Positions 22,713 through 31,064 of a DNA stretch of 54,601 bases are shown in pieces (positions within the stretch are counted from its first letter, which is position 1; each line of letters starts with the position of its first letter). The notes beneath the pieces are model-generated. The model was not told the DNA's origin and made no database searches. It worked only from the letters and a program-made list of their open reading frames with translations. The stretch comes from Flavobacteriales bacterium (lineage in GTDB: Bacteria > Bacteroidota > Bacteroidia > Flavobacteriales_F > PHOS-HE28): positions 1 to 54,601 of the forward strand of contig JADLBK010000077.1 in NCBI GenBank assembly GCA_020847755.1, in the 5' to 3' direction. A program made the translations under genes and the position numbers.

Positions 22713-23767
22713 TGGACGAGCGGCTGCACTTCCTGCTGGTCCTCGCCATCACCAACATCGGGATGGGCGGCGTGGTGGCCGCGCTGCTGCTTCGCTGGAA
22801 CTCCAGGCTGCGGCTTCCGTCCGGAGCGGTCGTTCTGCTGGGGCTCGCTATGGGCCCGTTCCTGGCCTCGCTGCTCCTCTACCACCAACTGCTGCTCCTG
22901 CCCGGCCGCAGCGCCATGGCGGTGCTGGGGACGAGCGTCGGCATCGTCGTGGGTCTGGGTCTGATGGCAGGTCGGGGGTGGACCGCGCTCGGCAGGCTGC
23001 TGCGCGCGGTGCCGGCTCTCCTGCGCGACGATGTCTGGATGCGCTGGTTCGCCGCAGGCACCCTCCTGATGCTGGGCATCGCCACAGTGCTGCTGGCCAC
23101 AAAACCCCTTGTGGACCACGATGTGCTCGAGTACGCCGTGAGGGGCCGCTGGTTCCTGGACACCCTGGAGGTGACCTACGAGCGGCACCCCTTCGATGCA
23201 CGCAACGGCTTCTACTACGTGGGGCTGCACGGCCACTCGTTCCCGCTGCTGTTCACCTGGGATGGGCTCTGGCAGCGGTTCACCGGCGCCACGGGCGACC
23301 TCTGGCCGCGAAGCATCACCCTGTGGTACACCTGGCTGCTCATCGCCCTGGTGTGGTCCGTGCTGCGCCAGTGGGACCGTGCGCTGGCCTTCGTGGGGGT
23401 GCTGACCATGGTGGTGCCCTTCGGGTTCGCCCTGCTGCTGGTGATCCATCACCTGGACAGCTACCGCATCACCCTGTTCACGGCGATGGTGCTGCTGGTG
23501 CTCGTGCTGCGCGAACGTCCCGAGCTCCCCCTGATGCTGCTCTTCGGTGCGGTGCTGGGGGCGCAGGCCTTCATCCACAGCACCGGGGCCATCCTGGGCG
23601 GCGTGCTCTGGATGCTCTGGCTCGTGATGCACCCGGGCCCGCTGCGCGTGAGGCTTGTCCACGCCGGCGCCTCCGCCGCGCTCGCACTGGCCTTCGGAGG
23701 CGTTCACTATGTGCTCGACACCATGATCGGAACGCGCTGGATCTTCAAGGACATCATCTGGTTCTGA
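22712..23767 (+). CDS. GT-C-like membrane protein, N-terminal part
   Basis: A 351-residue protein with about nine hydrophobic helices. The loop LVDHDVLEYAVRGRWFLDTL (~residue 130) has the acidic pair typical of the first large loop of GT-C (GT39/83-like) glycosyltransferases, followed by FYYVGLHGHSFPLLFTWDG. There is no C-terminal soluble domain, which GT-C enzymes normally have; the next frame supplies more helices and such a domain. The ATG overlaps the amidotransferase stop (TGATG). It is either one of a coupled pair or the front half of a split gene. Confidence 0.82.
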   Translation: MDERLHFLLVLAITNIGMGGVVAALLLRWNSRLRLPSGAVVLLGLAMGPFLASLLLYHQLLLLPGRSAMAVLGTSVGIVVGLGLMAGRGWTALGRLLRAVPALLRDDVWMRWFAAGTLLMLGIATVLLATKPLVDHDVLEYAVRGRWFLDTLEVTYERHPFDARNGFYYVGLHGHSFPLLFTWDGLWQRFTGATGDLWPRSITLWYTWLLIALVWSVLRQWDRALAFVGVLTMVVPFGFALLLVIHHLDSYRITLFTAMVLLVLVLRERPELPLMLLFGAVLGAQAFIHSTGAILGGVLWMLWLVMHPGPLRVRLVHAGASAALALAFGGVHYVLDTMIGTRWIFKDIIWF

Positions 23768-23769
23768 CG

Positions 23770-24711
23770 ATGGACGGACGCCGGTTCAGCTGCATGATGT
23801 GGGCGCTGCTCGTCGCCTTCGGTGTGGCGCTGCCCGCGGCCTACTACGCCTGGCTGATGCCGCTGGAGGTGGGCGACATGGACCCGCACCTGTTCGAGCG
23901 CGGCATCGGATCGCCGCTCCTGGCCTGGTTGAACGGCTACCTCGGCGTGCTGTTCAACTACCGGTACCTGGGCGCCACGAACTGGCTGGTGCTGGTCCCG
24001 ATCGGCATGGTGCTGGCCACCTGGAGGCGTCGTGCGCCCTGGCAGCGCGGGTTGGTGGTGTTCTACACCGCGGCGCTGGCACTCATCGGCGCGATGGGCG
24101 GCTTCAATTACCGCTACGCGCTCACGCTGCAACCCCTCACCGTGGCCACCACCTGCGTGTTCGTGTGGCGGGCCTTCGATCGGAAGGGCCGGAGCGCGCG
24201 TGAGCGGGGCGCGTTCGTGGCGGCCATGGCCCTGCTGGGCGTGCTGAACTCGGCCGCCTCCATCCATTACCACTTCCGCGTGGCCTCGGTGATGGCCGCC
24301 CCCCCTCCGGAAGCGCGCCCCGGCGCCACGCTGACCGAACGGCTCGATGCCGGACCGGAGGACCTGGAGCGCTGGCTGAACGCCCATGGCGTGCGGCCCA
24401 CCGACACCGTGCTGGTGAACAACCTGCCCGTGTGGTACTACCGCACGCAGCGGCCCGGCATCTACTTCTGGTGCGGATCGGACCAGTTGTTCCTGCGCGA
24501 TGGCACGCACGCGTTGCTCGCCGGACGCAGCATGCACGAAGCGGCCTCGCTGCTGCGCGACACCCTCCATTGCCGCTACATCTTCAGCACCGGTGAGCTG
24601 AGTGCGCTGTCGCCCCCTTTCACGCGGTTCCTGGACGAAGCCTGCGTTCCACTGGCCACCGATCCCAAGGGCCACACCCTCCATCGGGTGAAGGATACCT
24701 TTGGCCGCTGA
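23770..24711 (+). CDS. GT-C-like membrane protein, C-terminal part
   Basis: A 313-residue protein starting MDGRRFSCMMWALLV two bases after the preceding stop (TGAcgATG). It has five or six helices (ALLVAFGVALPAAYYAWLM to FVAAMALLGVLNSAASIHYHF), then a ~125-residue soluble domain (TLTERLDAGPEDLERWLNAHG...DTVLVNNLPVWYYRTQ...YIFSTGELSALS). This matches the back half of a GT-C enzyme with its periplasmic domain. Codon use is like its neighbours. The same TGAcgATG junction precedes the next gene, so coupling rather than decay is plausible. Confidence 0.8.
   Translation: MDGRRFSCMMWALLVAFGVALPAAYYAWLMPLEVGDMDPHLFERGIGSPLLAWLNGYLGVLFNYRYLGATNWLVLVPIGMVLATWRRRAPWQRGLVVFYTAALALIGAMGGFNYRYALTLQPLTVATTCVFVWRAFDRKGRSARERGAFVAAMALLGVLNSAASIHYHFRVASVMAAPPPEARPGATLTERLDAGPEDLERWLNAHGVRPTDTVLVNNLPVWYYRTQRPGIYFWCGSDQLFLRDGTHALLAGRSMHEAASLLRDTLHCRYIFSTGELSALSPPFTRFLDEACVPLATDPKGHTLHRVKDTFGR
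24696..24703 (+). promoter_or_regulatory. Internal -7 element TACCTTTG
   Basis: Exact consensus inside the 3' end of the preceding gene, 10 bases before ATG 24714. It would let the second flippase be expressed separately. Confidence 0.6.
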
Positions 24712-24713
24712 CG

Positions 24714-25979
24714 ATGCGGCCGCCACGGGGCAAGTTCTCCTCCGACCTGATCTGGAACGCGGGCGCCTTCGGGCTCAGCGCCCTGATCGGCGTGCTGCTC
24801 AACGTGCTGATCCTGCGTACCCATGGCGCTTCGGCGCTGGGCGTCTTCAACCAGGCCTACGCCCTGTACATCCTGCTGAGCCAGCTCGCCGTGGGCGGGG
24901 TCCATCTGGCCGTTCAGGCCTTTGTACCGCGCGACCTGCAGGCTGAGCGGCGACCCGACGTGCAGCTCACCGTGGCGCTCGTCCTCGGCACGGTGACGGC
25001 CCTGGTGGTGATGGCCTTCGCCTGGCTGCTGCGCGACCTGCCTGGACGCTGGTCGGACAGCAGCGGGGTGGGGGACGCCTTTCCCCTGGTGATCCCGGGC
25101 CTGCTCTTCTTCACCTGGAACAAGGTGCTGCTGAGCTACCACAACGGTGCCCGTCGCATGCGGTTGTTCGCCGTGTTCCAGCTGCTGCGCTTCGTGTTGA
25201 TGCTGGTGGCCCTGGCTGTGCTGGTGGCCTTGAAGCGTCCCGCGCATGAACTGGCCGCGCTGCTCACCCTGGCGGAGGCCGGGCTGTTGCTCGTCCTGCT
25301 GCCGGCGACGCTTCCGCACTGGCGCCCCCTCCGCGTCACCGGTGCCCGGCAGGTGGCGCGCGAGCAGTTCCGCTTCGGCAACCGGGCGCTGGCCGGCAAC
25401 TTCCTGCTGGACGTCAACACGCGGGTGGATGTGTTCCTGCTCGGCTTCTTCCTGGACGACCGTGCGGTGGGCCACTACAGCATGGGCGCCACCGTGGCCG
25501 AGGGGGTGATGTACCTGCCGGTGCTCTTCCGCAACACCATCAACCCGGTGATCACCCGCGCCTGGCACCAGGGCGGTGCGATGCTCCTCGGCAAGGTGGT
25601 GCGCCGCAACCGCCGCAGCTTCTTCCGGCTGCTGGCCCCGCTCATCGCGCTCACCATCCCGGTTTTCCCGGCGGGCATGTGGATGCTGGGCATGCGCGAG
25701 GAACCGCTCACCGTGTGGGCCGTGTACACCATCCTGGTGGCCGGCGTGGCCCTGACGGCAGGCCATCAGCCCTTCCTGATGCTCTTCAGCCAGGTGGGAA
25801 GGCCCGGCACGCAGACCCTCTTCATCGCGGGCATCTTCGCCGCGAACGTGCTGCTGAACCTGGCGCTGATCCCCGTGCTGGGGCTGTTGGGCTCGGCCCT
25901 GGCCACCGCGCTGAGCAACGGCGCGCTGGTGCTGCTGATGGACCACCTGGCCCGGACCCGGCTGCAGATCCGCCCATGA
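24714..25979 (+). CDS. Wzx-type polysaccharide flippase
   Basis: A 421-residue protein of ~12 hydrophobic helices with the polysaccharide biosynthesis pattern: LIWNAGAFGLSALIGVLLNVLIL at the N-terminus, LGVFNQAYALYILLSQLAVGG, and RFGNRALAGNFLLDVNTRVDVFLLG in the middle. It is of normal Wzx length. It would translocate undecaprenyl-linked oligosaccharide to the periplasm. It is the second flippase in the locus and, unlike the first, has no soluble extension. The stop overlaps the next gene's ATG (ATGA). Confidence 0.9.
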   Translation: MRPPRGKFSSDLIWNAGAFGLSALIGVLLNVLILRTHGASALGVFNQAYALYILLSQLAVGGVHLAVQAFVPRDLQAERRPDVQLTVALVLGTVTALVVMAFAWLLRDLPGRWSDSSGVGDAFPLVIPGLLFFTWNKVLLSYHNGARRMRLFAVFQLLRFVLMLVALAVLVALKRPAHELAALLTLAEAGLLLVLLPATLPHWRPLRVTGARQVAREQFRFGNRALAGNFLLDVNTRVDVFLLGFFLDDRAVGHYSMGATVAEGVMYLPVLFRNTINPVITRAWHQGGAMLLGKVVRRNRRSFFRLLAPLIALTIPVFPAGMWMLGMREEPLTVWAVYTILVAGVALTAGHQPFLMLFSQVGRPGTQTLFIAGIFAANVLLNLALIPVLGLLGSALATALSNGALVLLMDHLARTRLQIRP

Positions 25980-27013
25980 TCCTGCCGCCACTGCCCCCGG
26001 TGCCGCGCGTCAGCGTGGTGATCCCCTGCCTCAACGAGGCGGGCCATATCGGTCGCTGCCTCGATTCCCTGGAGCGCGCGGACCGTTCCGGCATGGTCCT
26101 GAGCGTGCTGGTGTGCGATGGCGGCAGCACGGACGGCACCCGGGAGGAGATCGCCGCGCACGCCATGCGTTCCATGTTGGTGCACCTGGTGGAGAACCCC
26201 GACCGCACCACCCCGCACGCGATGAACCGTGGCCTGGCCGCCCGGTCCTTCGACGTGGCCATCCTGCTGGGCGCGCACGCCACGGTGGAACCGGACTGGC
26301 TGCAGCGCAACCTCGCCACCCTTCGCAGCGACGCGGGAGCGGGCTGCGCGGGAGGCGTCATCATCAACACGTACACCGACGCCACTTCCCGCGCCATCGG
26401 GGCCGCGATGGGCCACCCCTTCGGCGTGGGCAACGCGCACTTCCGCACGGGCACCAAGGCGGGCCCGGTGGACACCGTGGCCTTCGGGGCCTATCGACGC
26501 GAGGTGTTCGAGCAGGTCGGCACCTTCCACGAGGCGCTGGTGCGCAACCAGGACGACGAGTTCAACCACCGCGTCACCGAGGCCGGCTTCCGCATCCTGC
26601 TCGACCCGGCGATCCGCTCGCACTATGCGGTACGCGCCTCCTTCGGCAAGCTCTACCGACAGTATCATCAGTATGGCTACTGGAAGGTGTTCGTGAACCG
26701 CCTGCACCGCACGGTGACCACCGGAAGGCAGCTGGTCCCTGCCGCATGGGTGGCCGGTCTGGTGCTGGGACCCGCGCTGGGGCTGGTATGGCCTTGGGCG
26801 GCCTGGACCACGATCGCCGGCGTCCTCTGCTACCTCGCCGCAGCGGCCTGGAGCGCCTGGCGCGCGGCGGAGCGCGTGGTCGATGCGCCACGCGTCCTGT
26901 ACGCCTTCCTGATCCTTCATCTCGCCTATGGCCTGGGCTATTGGAAGGGCATCGTGCACTTCGTGCTGCTCGCACGGCAACCCGGGCAGGGAGCCGGGCG
27001 GCTCACGCGATAG
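25976..27013 (+). CDS. GT2 glycosyltransferase, ExoA-like
   Basis: A 345-residue protein. The GT-A domain begins RVSVVIPCLNEAGHIGRCLDSL (residue ~11) and has VCDGGSTDGTRE, HAMNRGLAA and a HATVEPDW metal-site segment. GAYRREVFEQVGTFHEALVRNQDDEFNHRV is the acceptor-side region, and KLYRQYHQYGYWK precedes three C-terminal helices. This resembles succinoglycan ExoA-type transferases, which add sugars to a lipid-linked glycan at the inner membrane. The donor is unknown. It is translationally coupled to the flippase. Confidence 0.92.
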   Translation: MILPPLPPVPRVSVVIPCLNEAGHIGRCLDSLERADRSGMVLSVLVCDGGSTDGTREEIAAHAMRSMLVHLVENPDRTTPHAMNRGLAARSFDVAILLGAHATVEPDWLQRNLATLRSDAGAGCAGGVIINTYTDATSRAIGAAMGHPFGVGNAHFRTGTKAGPVDTVAFGAYRREVFEQVGTFHEALVRNQDDEFNHRVTEAGFRILLDPAIRSHYAVRASFGKLYRQYHQYGYWKVFVNRLHRTVTTGRQLVPAAWVAGLVLGPALGLVWPWAAWTTIAGVLCYLAAAAWSAWRAAERVVDAPRVLYAFLILHLAYGLGYWKGIVHFVLLARQPGQGAGRLTR

Positions 27014-27019
27014 ACCGAT

Positions 27020-27027
27020 CACCTTTG
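27020..27027 (+). promoter_or_regulatory. -7-like element CACCTTTG of the polymerase gene
   Basis: One mismatch; 4 bases before ATG 27032. Confidence 0.5.
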
Positions 27028-27031
27028 CGCG

Positions 27032-28294
27032 ATGCGGACCATCACCGGCCATGGCGACCCTGCGGTGCAGCATGCGTTCGCGCTTCTGTTGGTGGTGCTG
27101 CCCCTGGCCCCTGCGTTGGTGCCGCTGGCCGTGATCGTGCTCGCCCTGGCGGTGATCCGACTTCGGTGGAGATCCGCCGGTGCCCCCTGGCGGCTGGAGC
27201 GGGGTGACGGTTCACTGCCCCTGATGGCCGCCTACTACGCGCTGCACGTGGTCGGCATGGCCTGGACCACCAACGTGGCGTTCGGTGCGTTCGACCTGGA
27301 GGTGAAGGCCGCCTTCGTGCTCTTCCCTGTGCTGGCCGTGGTCGTGCCCACGCGTCCGGCGCTGGACGCCCGTCCGCTGCTCACGGTCTTCGTGCTCGCG
27401 AACGCCGTTGCGGCCTGGTTGTGCGTGCTGCTTGCGGTCTGGTCCATCGCTGCCGAGCACCTGCACCCGCAGGCCGGAGCCGCGGCAGTGGGCCTGGGCC
27501 ACCTCTTCGAATCACGGTTCGCCCACTTCCTGCACCCGAGCTACATGGCGCTCTATTCGGTGTTCGCGCTGGCCACCTGGATGTTCTCCGGCGCATGGAG
27601 GCAGGCCGGCCGATGGGGCCATGTGGCGGTGGTGCCGCCACTGACCGCGGCGGTGGTGCTCAGCAACTCGAAGATGGGCTGGATCACGCTGGTGGTGGTG
27701 CTCCTGCACGGTGCCTGGCACTTCCGGCGTGAGCGGAAGATCCGTCGTGCGCTGGTGGGCGGCCTGCTGGCCGGGTCGCTGGGCTTCGCCGCCCTGTTCG
27801 CCACGGCCCGCCCCGTCCGCCTGAAGGTGCTGCAGGCCTTCGAGGCCACCCAGGGCTTCGACCCCGCCTCTGACCGCAGTTCGGACCTGCGCCGCATGAC
27901 CTGGTCGGTGGGCCTGGACCTGCTGCGCGCGCATCCCATCACCGGTGTCGGCACGGGGGACATCAAGGACGAGCTGCATGCCGAGAGCGCCCGCCGGGGC
28001 TACGTGCACGTGGTCGACAAGCGGCTCAACGCCCATTCGCAGTTCGTACAGAGCGGCATCGCCCTGGGTTGGCCCGGGCTGGTGCTGTGCGCCGCGATGC
28101 TTCTGGTGCCGCTGCTGATGGCCGTCCGCTGGCGACGACCGGTGGTGGCGGCCTTCGTTTACCTTGTGCTGCTGAACGCGACGGTCGAAAGCCTGCTGGA
28201 AGTGCAGGCCGGCGTGGTGTTCCTGGCCGCCTTCGCCTTCCTCTTCCACCGCACGCATGCCCCCGATCCCGTTCAGTCCGCCGCGCATCGATGA
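27032..28294 (+). CDS. O-antigen polymerase/ligase family protein (Wzy/WaaL type)
   Basis: A 420-residue protein with 10-12 hydrophobic helices and a large loop (FEATQGFDPASDRSSDLRRMTWSVGLDLLRAHPITGVGTGD) between the last ones. This loop, with RxxxW and HPxxGVGxG, is diagnostic for the O-antigen ligase family (PF04932). It either polymerises repeat units or transfers the glycan to lipid A core or another acceptor in the periplasm; sequence alone does not decide. The 3' end overlaps the aminotransferase start by 38 bp. Confidence 0.9.
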   Translation: MRTITGHGDPAVQHAFALLLVVLPLAPALVPLAVIVLALAVIRLRWRSAGAPWRLERGDGSLPLMAAYYALHVVGMAWTTNVAFGAFDLEVKAAFVLFPVLAVVVPTRPALDARPLLTVFVLANAVAAWLCVLLAVWSIAAEHLHPQAGAAAVGLGHLFESRFAHFLHPSYMALYSVFALATWMFSGAWRQAGRWGHVAVVPPLTAAVVLSNSKMGWITLVVVLLHGAWHFRRERKIRRALVGGLLAGSLGFAALFATARPVRLKVLQAFEATQGFDPASDRSSDLRRMTWSVGLDLLRAHPITGVGTGDIKDELHAESARRGYVHVVDKRLNAHSQFVQSGIALGWPGLVLCAAMLLVPLLMAVRWRRPVVAAFVYLVLLNATVESLLEVQAGVVFLAAFAFLFHRTHAPDPVQSAAHR

Positions 28295-29489
28295 CCGCAC
28301 CGTGAAGGCCGTGGAGGAGGTCCTCCGCAGCGGATGGATCACGACCGGCCCGCGCACCAAGGAGTTCGAGCGCAGGCTGGCCGCGTACTGCGGCGTGGAG
28401 CGCGTGATCGCGCTCAACAGCTGGACCAACGCGTGCGAACTGGTGCTCCGGTGGTACGGCATCGGGCCGGGGGACGAGGTGATCGTGCCCGCCTACACCT
28501 ACTGCGCCACGGCCAACATCGTGATGCATGTGGGAGCCAAGCCGGTCCTGGTGGATGTGCTGGACGACTTCACGATCGATCCCGACGCCGTGCGCCGGGC
28601 CCTGACGCCACGCACCAAGTGCATCATCCCGGTGGACATCGGTGGGCTGCCCGCCCGCGTGCCGGAGCTGATGCGCCTGGCCGAGGAGTGCTCCCCGCTG
28701 TTCACGCCGGCGGTGAACCTGCGTGTGGCCGGCACCAACCCGCAGATGCGCCTCGGTCGTGTCCTGGTGCTCGCCGATGCCGCGCACTCGTTCGGGGCGC
28801 GCATCGGTGGCCGATCGGTCGGCGCCCAGGCCGACATCACCGGGTTCAGCTTCCATGCGGTGAAGAACCTCACCACCGCCGAGGGCGGTGCGCTCGCGTT
28901 CAACCTGCCCACGCCCTTCGACGCGGACGAGCTCTACCGCCACTTCAACACCATGAGCCTTCACGGGCAGAGCAAGGACGCACTGGCCAAGACGCAGCCC
29001 GGAGCGTGGCGCTACGACGTGGCCTTCCCCGGCTGGAAGTGCAACATGACCGACCTGCAGGCCGCGATCGGGCTCGTGGAGCTGGAGCGCTACGACGACG
29101 ACACGCTGGCGCGCCGCAAGGCCATCTGCGACCGCTACGACCGTGCCTTCGGGGAGGATGACCGCTTCATCACGCCCACCTTCGGGGACGAACAAAGGAC
29201 CAGCAGCCACCACCTGTACAGGCTCCGAGTGCGGGGGACCTCCGAGGAGCAGCGCGATGCCATCATCACGGCCATCGGCCGGCGCGACGTGAGCGTGAAC
29301 GTCCACTTCATCCCGCTTCCCATGCTCAGCTTCTACAGGGGCCTGGGCTATCGGATGAGCGACCACCCGCGCAGCTTCGAGCTGTACAGCCGGGAGATCA
29401 GTCTGCCCGTCTACTACGACCTCACCGACGACCAGGTGGACACCGTGGTGGCCGCGGTGAAGGACGCGGTGGCGGAAGTGCTCGGTTGA
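28257..29489 (+). CDS. DegT/DnrJ/EryC1/StrS sugar aminotransferase
   Basis: A 410-residue PLP enzyme. It starts IPFSPPRIDDRTVKAVEEVLRSG, the family's canonical N-terminus, so ATG 28257 stands although it overlaps the previous gene by 38 bp. Other landmarks are GWITTGPRTKEFE, PAYTYCATANIV, LADAAHSFGA, and HAVKNLTTAEGG with the PLP Lys near residue 202. It transfers an amino group from glutamate to a nucleotide-linked 4-keto sugar. The CapD-type dehydratase at 33.6-35.5 kb could make that substrate, giving a bacillosamine-like precursor, which is inference. Confidence 0.95.
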   Translation: MPPIPFSPPRIDDRTVKAVEEVLRSGWITTGPRTKEFERRLAAYCGVERVIALNSWTNACELVLRWYGIGPGDEVIVPAYTYCATANIVMHVGAKPVLVDVLDDFTIDPDAVRRALTPRTKCIIPVDIGGLPARVPELMRLAEECSPLFTPAVNLRVAGTNPQMRLGRVLVLADAAHSFGARIGGRSVGAQADITGFSFHAVKNLTTAEGGALAFNLPTPFDADELYRHFNTMSLHGQSKDALAKTQPGAWRYDVAFPGWKCNMTDLQAAIGLVELERYDDDTLARRKAICDRYDRAFGEDDRFITPTFGDEQRTSSHHLYRLRVRGTSEEQRDAIITAIGRRDVSVNVHFIPLPMLSFYRGLGYRMSDHPRSFELYSREISLPVYYDLTDDQVDTVVAAVKDAVAEVLG

Positions 29490-29492
29490 TCC

Positions 29493-30098
29493 ATGGCACT
29501 CAAGCGCGCCTTCGATGTCCTGTTCGCAGGCACGGCATTGCTGCTCCTGCTGCCGCTGCTGGTGCTCTTCGCCCTGGCGGTGGCCCTCACCTCACCGGGC
29601 GGGGCCTTCTTCCGGCAGGTGCGCGTGGGGCGCCACGGCAGGCCGTTCCGCCTGTTGAAGTTCCGCAGCATGCGGCCGGGCAGCGAAGCCCTGGGCCAGC
29701 TCACCATCGGCGGACGCGACCCACGGATCACCGGGGTGGGGCGGTTCCTGCGGCGCACGAAGCTGGATGAACTGCCCCAGCTCTGGAATGTGCTGAAAGG
29801 CGACATGAGCGTGGTGGGCCCGCGACCGGAAGTGCCGCGCTATGTGGCGTTGTACACGCCCGAGCAGCAGGTGGTCCTCAGCATCCGCCCCGGCATCACC
29901 GGCATGGCCAGCCTGGACTACGTGGATGAGAACGAACTGCTGGCGCGGTCCAGCGATCCGGAGCGCGCCTACGTGGAGGAGGTGATGCCGGCGAAGCTCG
30001 CCCTGGACCTGCGGTACGTCCGCGAACGGTCCTTCGCGCTGGACCTGCGCATCATCGCCGCCACCGTGCGGTTGATCTTCAGGGATCGAGCCGCCTAG
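29493..30098 (+). CDS. Initiating phosphoglycosyl transferase (bacterial sugar transferase)
   Basis: A 201-residue protein of PF02397. One N-terminal membrane helix (LLLLLPLLVLFALAVAL) is followed by RVGRHGRPFRLLKFRSMRPG, GRFLRRTKLDELPQLWNVL and GDMSVVGPRPEVP with the catalytic Asp-Glu region. It is the short, PglC-like form. It transfers a sugar phosphate to undecaprenyl phosphate to start glycan assembly, and is the last gene of the + strand locus, 3 bp after the aminotransferase. Its 3' end overlaps the convergent SirB1 gene by 20 bp. Confidence 0.95.
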   Translation: MALKRAFDVLFAGTALLLLLPLLVLFALAVALTSPGGAFFRQVRVGRHGRPFRLLKFRSMRPGSEALGQLTIGGRDPRITGVGRFLRRTKLDELPQLWNVLKGDMSVVGPRPEVPRYVALYTPEQQVVLSIRPGITGMASLDYVDENELLARSSDPERAYVEEVMPAKLALDLRYVRERSFALDLRIIAATVRLIFRDRAA

Positions 30099-30978
30099 GC
30101 TCATCGGGCATCGGGCCGAGCAGGCGCCGCAGTCGGTCGAGCTCCGCCGCGCGCTCCGCATCCCCCTGCTTCACATAGCTGTGGTGCAGGTTGTTCAACT
30201 GGCGCCGCACGATGTCGCGGTTGGTGCAGGGCTGGTAGAAGCCCTCCTGCGGCGCGATCTGGAGCTTCTGCAGGAACTCGTCGATCTCGTTGCGCCCCAG
30301 GATGTCGCCCTGGCTGAACGGGTTCACGTAGAACAGGATGTTCTGCTGCAGGCCGCTGCCACCGCCCACACTGTCCTCCTCCAGGTAGGCCAGCACGAAA
30401 TGGTTCGGCAGGTTCACCCCGCGCAGCGGCAGGTCCAGGTCCTCGGCCACCACCTGGTAGATGATCGACAGGGAAAGAGGGTTGCCCTTGCGGCTGTCGA
30501 GCACGTCGTTGATGTAACTGTTCTGCGGGGCGTGGTAGTTGCGCTTGTTGCCCTTGAACCCATGCACCTGGAAGAAGATGTGGTTGAACACGCGCACCTT
30601 CTCGAAGGCGGTGAGGTGGTCGTTCAGCTCCAGCCAGATGTCCTGACGGATGGCGGCCAGCCGGGCCTTGATGCGCTGCTCGTCCAGGTCGGCATAGCGA
30701 TAGCGGCACACGATGAGGGCGCCTTCCAGCAGGTCCTCGCAGCCGCGATCGCACCAGTCCTTCAAGCGAGCCTCCACATGGTCCAGATGCAGGGTATGCA
30801 GCAGGTCCTCCACGCGCGTGCGGAACAGATCGCCCTGGTCGTCGATCTCCCAGGCCCGCTCCAGCACAGGCCGCACACGATCGCCGAGCGAAACGATGCG
30901 CGACCTGACCTGTGCGTAGATGACCTCGTCGGGATCGTCGATCAGGGTGATCAACGCCTGGATCTCGTTCTCGCTCAT
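30079..30978 (-). CDS. SirB1-family transglutaminase-like protein
   Basis: A 299-residue protein. The core (~residues 120-230) contains FEKVRVFNHIFFQVHGFKGN, NSYINDVLDSRKGNPLSLSIIYQVVAE, LRGVNLPNHFVLAYL and FYVNPFSQGDIL, matching the SirB1/Transglut_core2 family (PF13369). The N-terminus is helical and the C-terminus has a TPR-like helix pair (LNNLHHSYVKQGDAERAAELDRL). The family has no firmly known function; a Cys nucleophile is replaced by Ser here (NPLSLS), so transglutaminase activity is doubtful. It overlaps the convergent sugar transferase gene by 20 bp. Confidence 0.9.
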   Translation of the reverse strand: MSENEIQALITLIDDPDEVIYAQVRSRIVSLGDRVRPVLERAWEIDDQGDLFRTRVEDLLHTLHLDHVEARLKDWCDRGCEDLLEGALIVCRYRYADLDEQRIKARLAAIRQDIWLELNDHLTAFEKVRVFNHIFFQVHGFKGNKRNYHAPQNSYINDVLDSRKGNPLSLSIIYQVVAEDLDLPLRGVNLPNHFVLAYLEEDSVGGGSGLQQNILFYVNPFSQGDILGRNEIDEFLQKLQIAPQEGFYQPCTNRDIVRRQLNNLHHSYVKQGDAERAAELDRLRRLLGPMPDEPRRLDP

Positions 30979-31007
30979 GCCCCCCGATGACCGTTGCCCG
31001 GCCTCAA

Positions 31008-31015
31008 CGAAAGTA
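31008..31015 (-). promoter_or_regulatory. -7 element TACTTTCG of the SirB1 gene
   Basis: One mismatch; 29 bases before ATG 30978. Confidence 0.55.
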
Positions 31016-31064
31016 CTTGGGCGCCTTCAGGGGGCAGGGGGCCCCGACGGCGTACTTTCAACCA

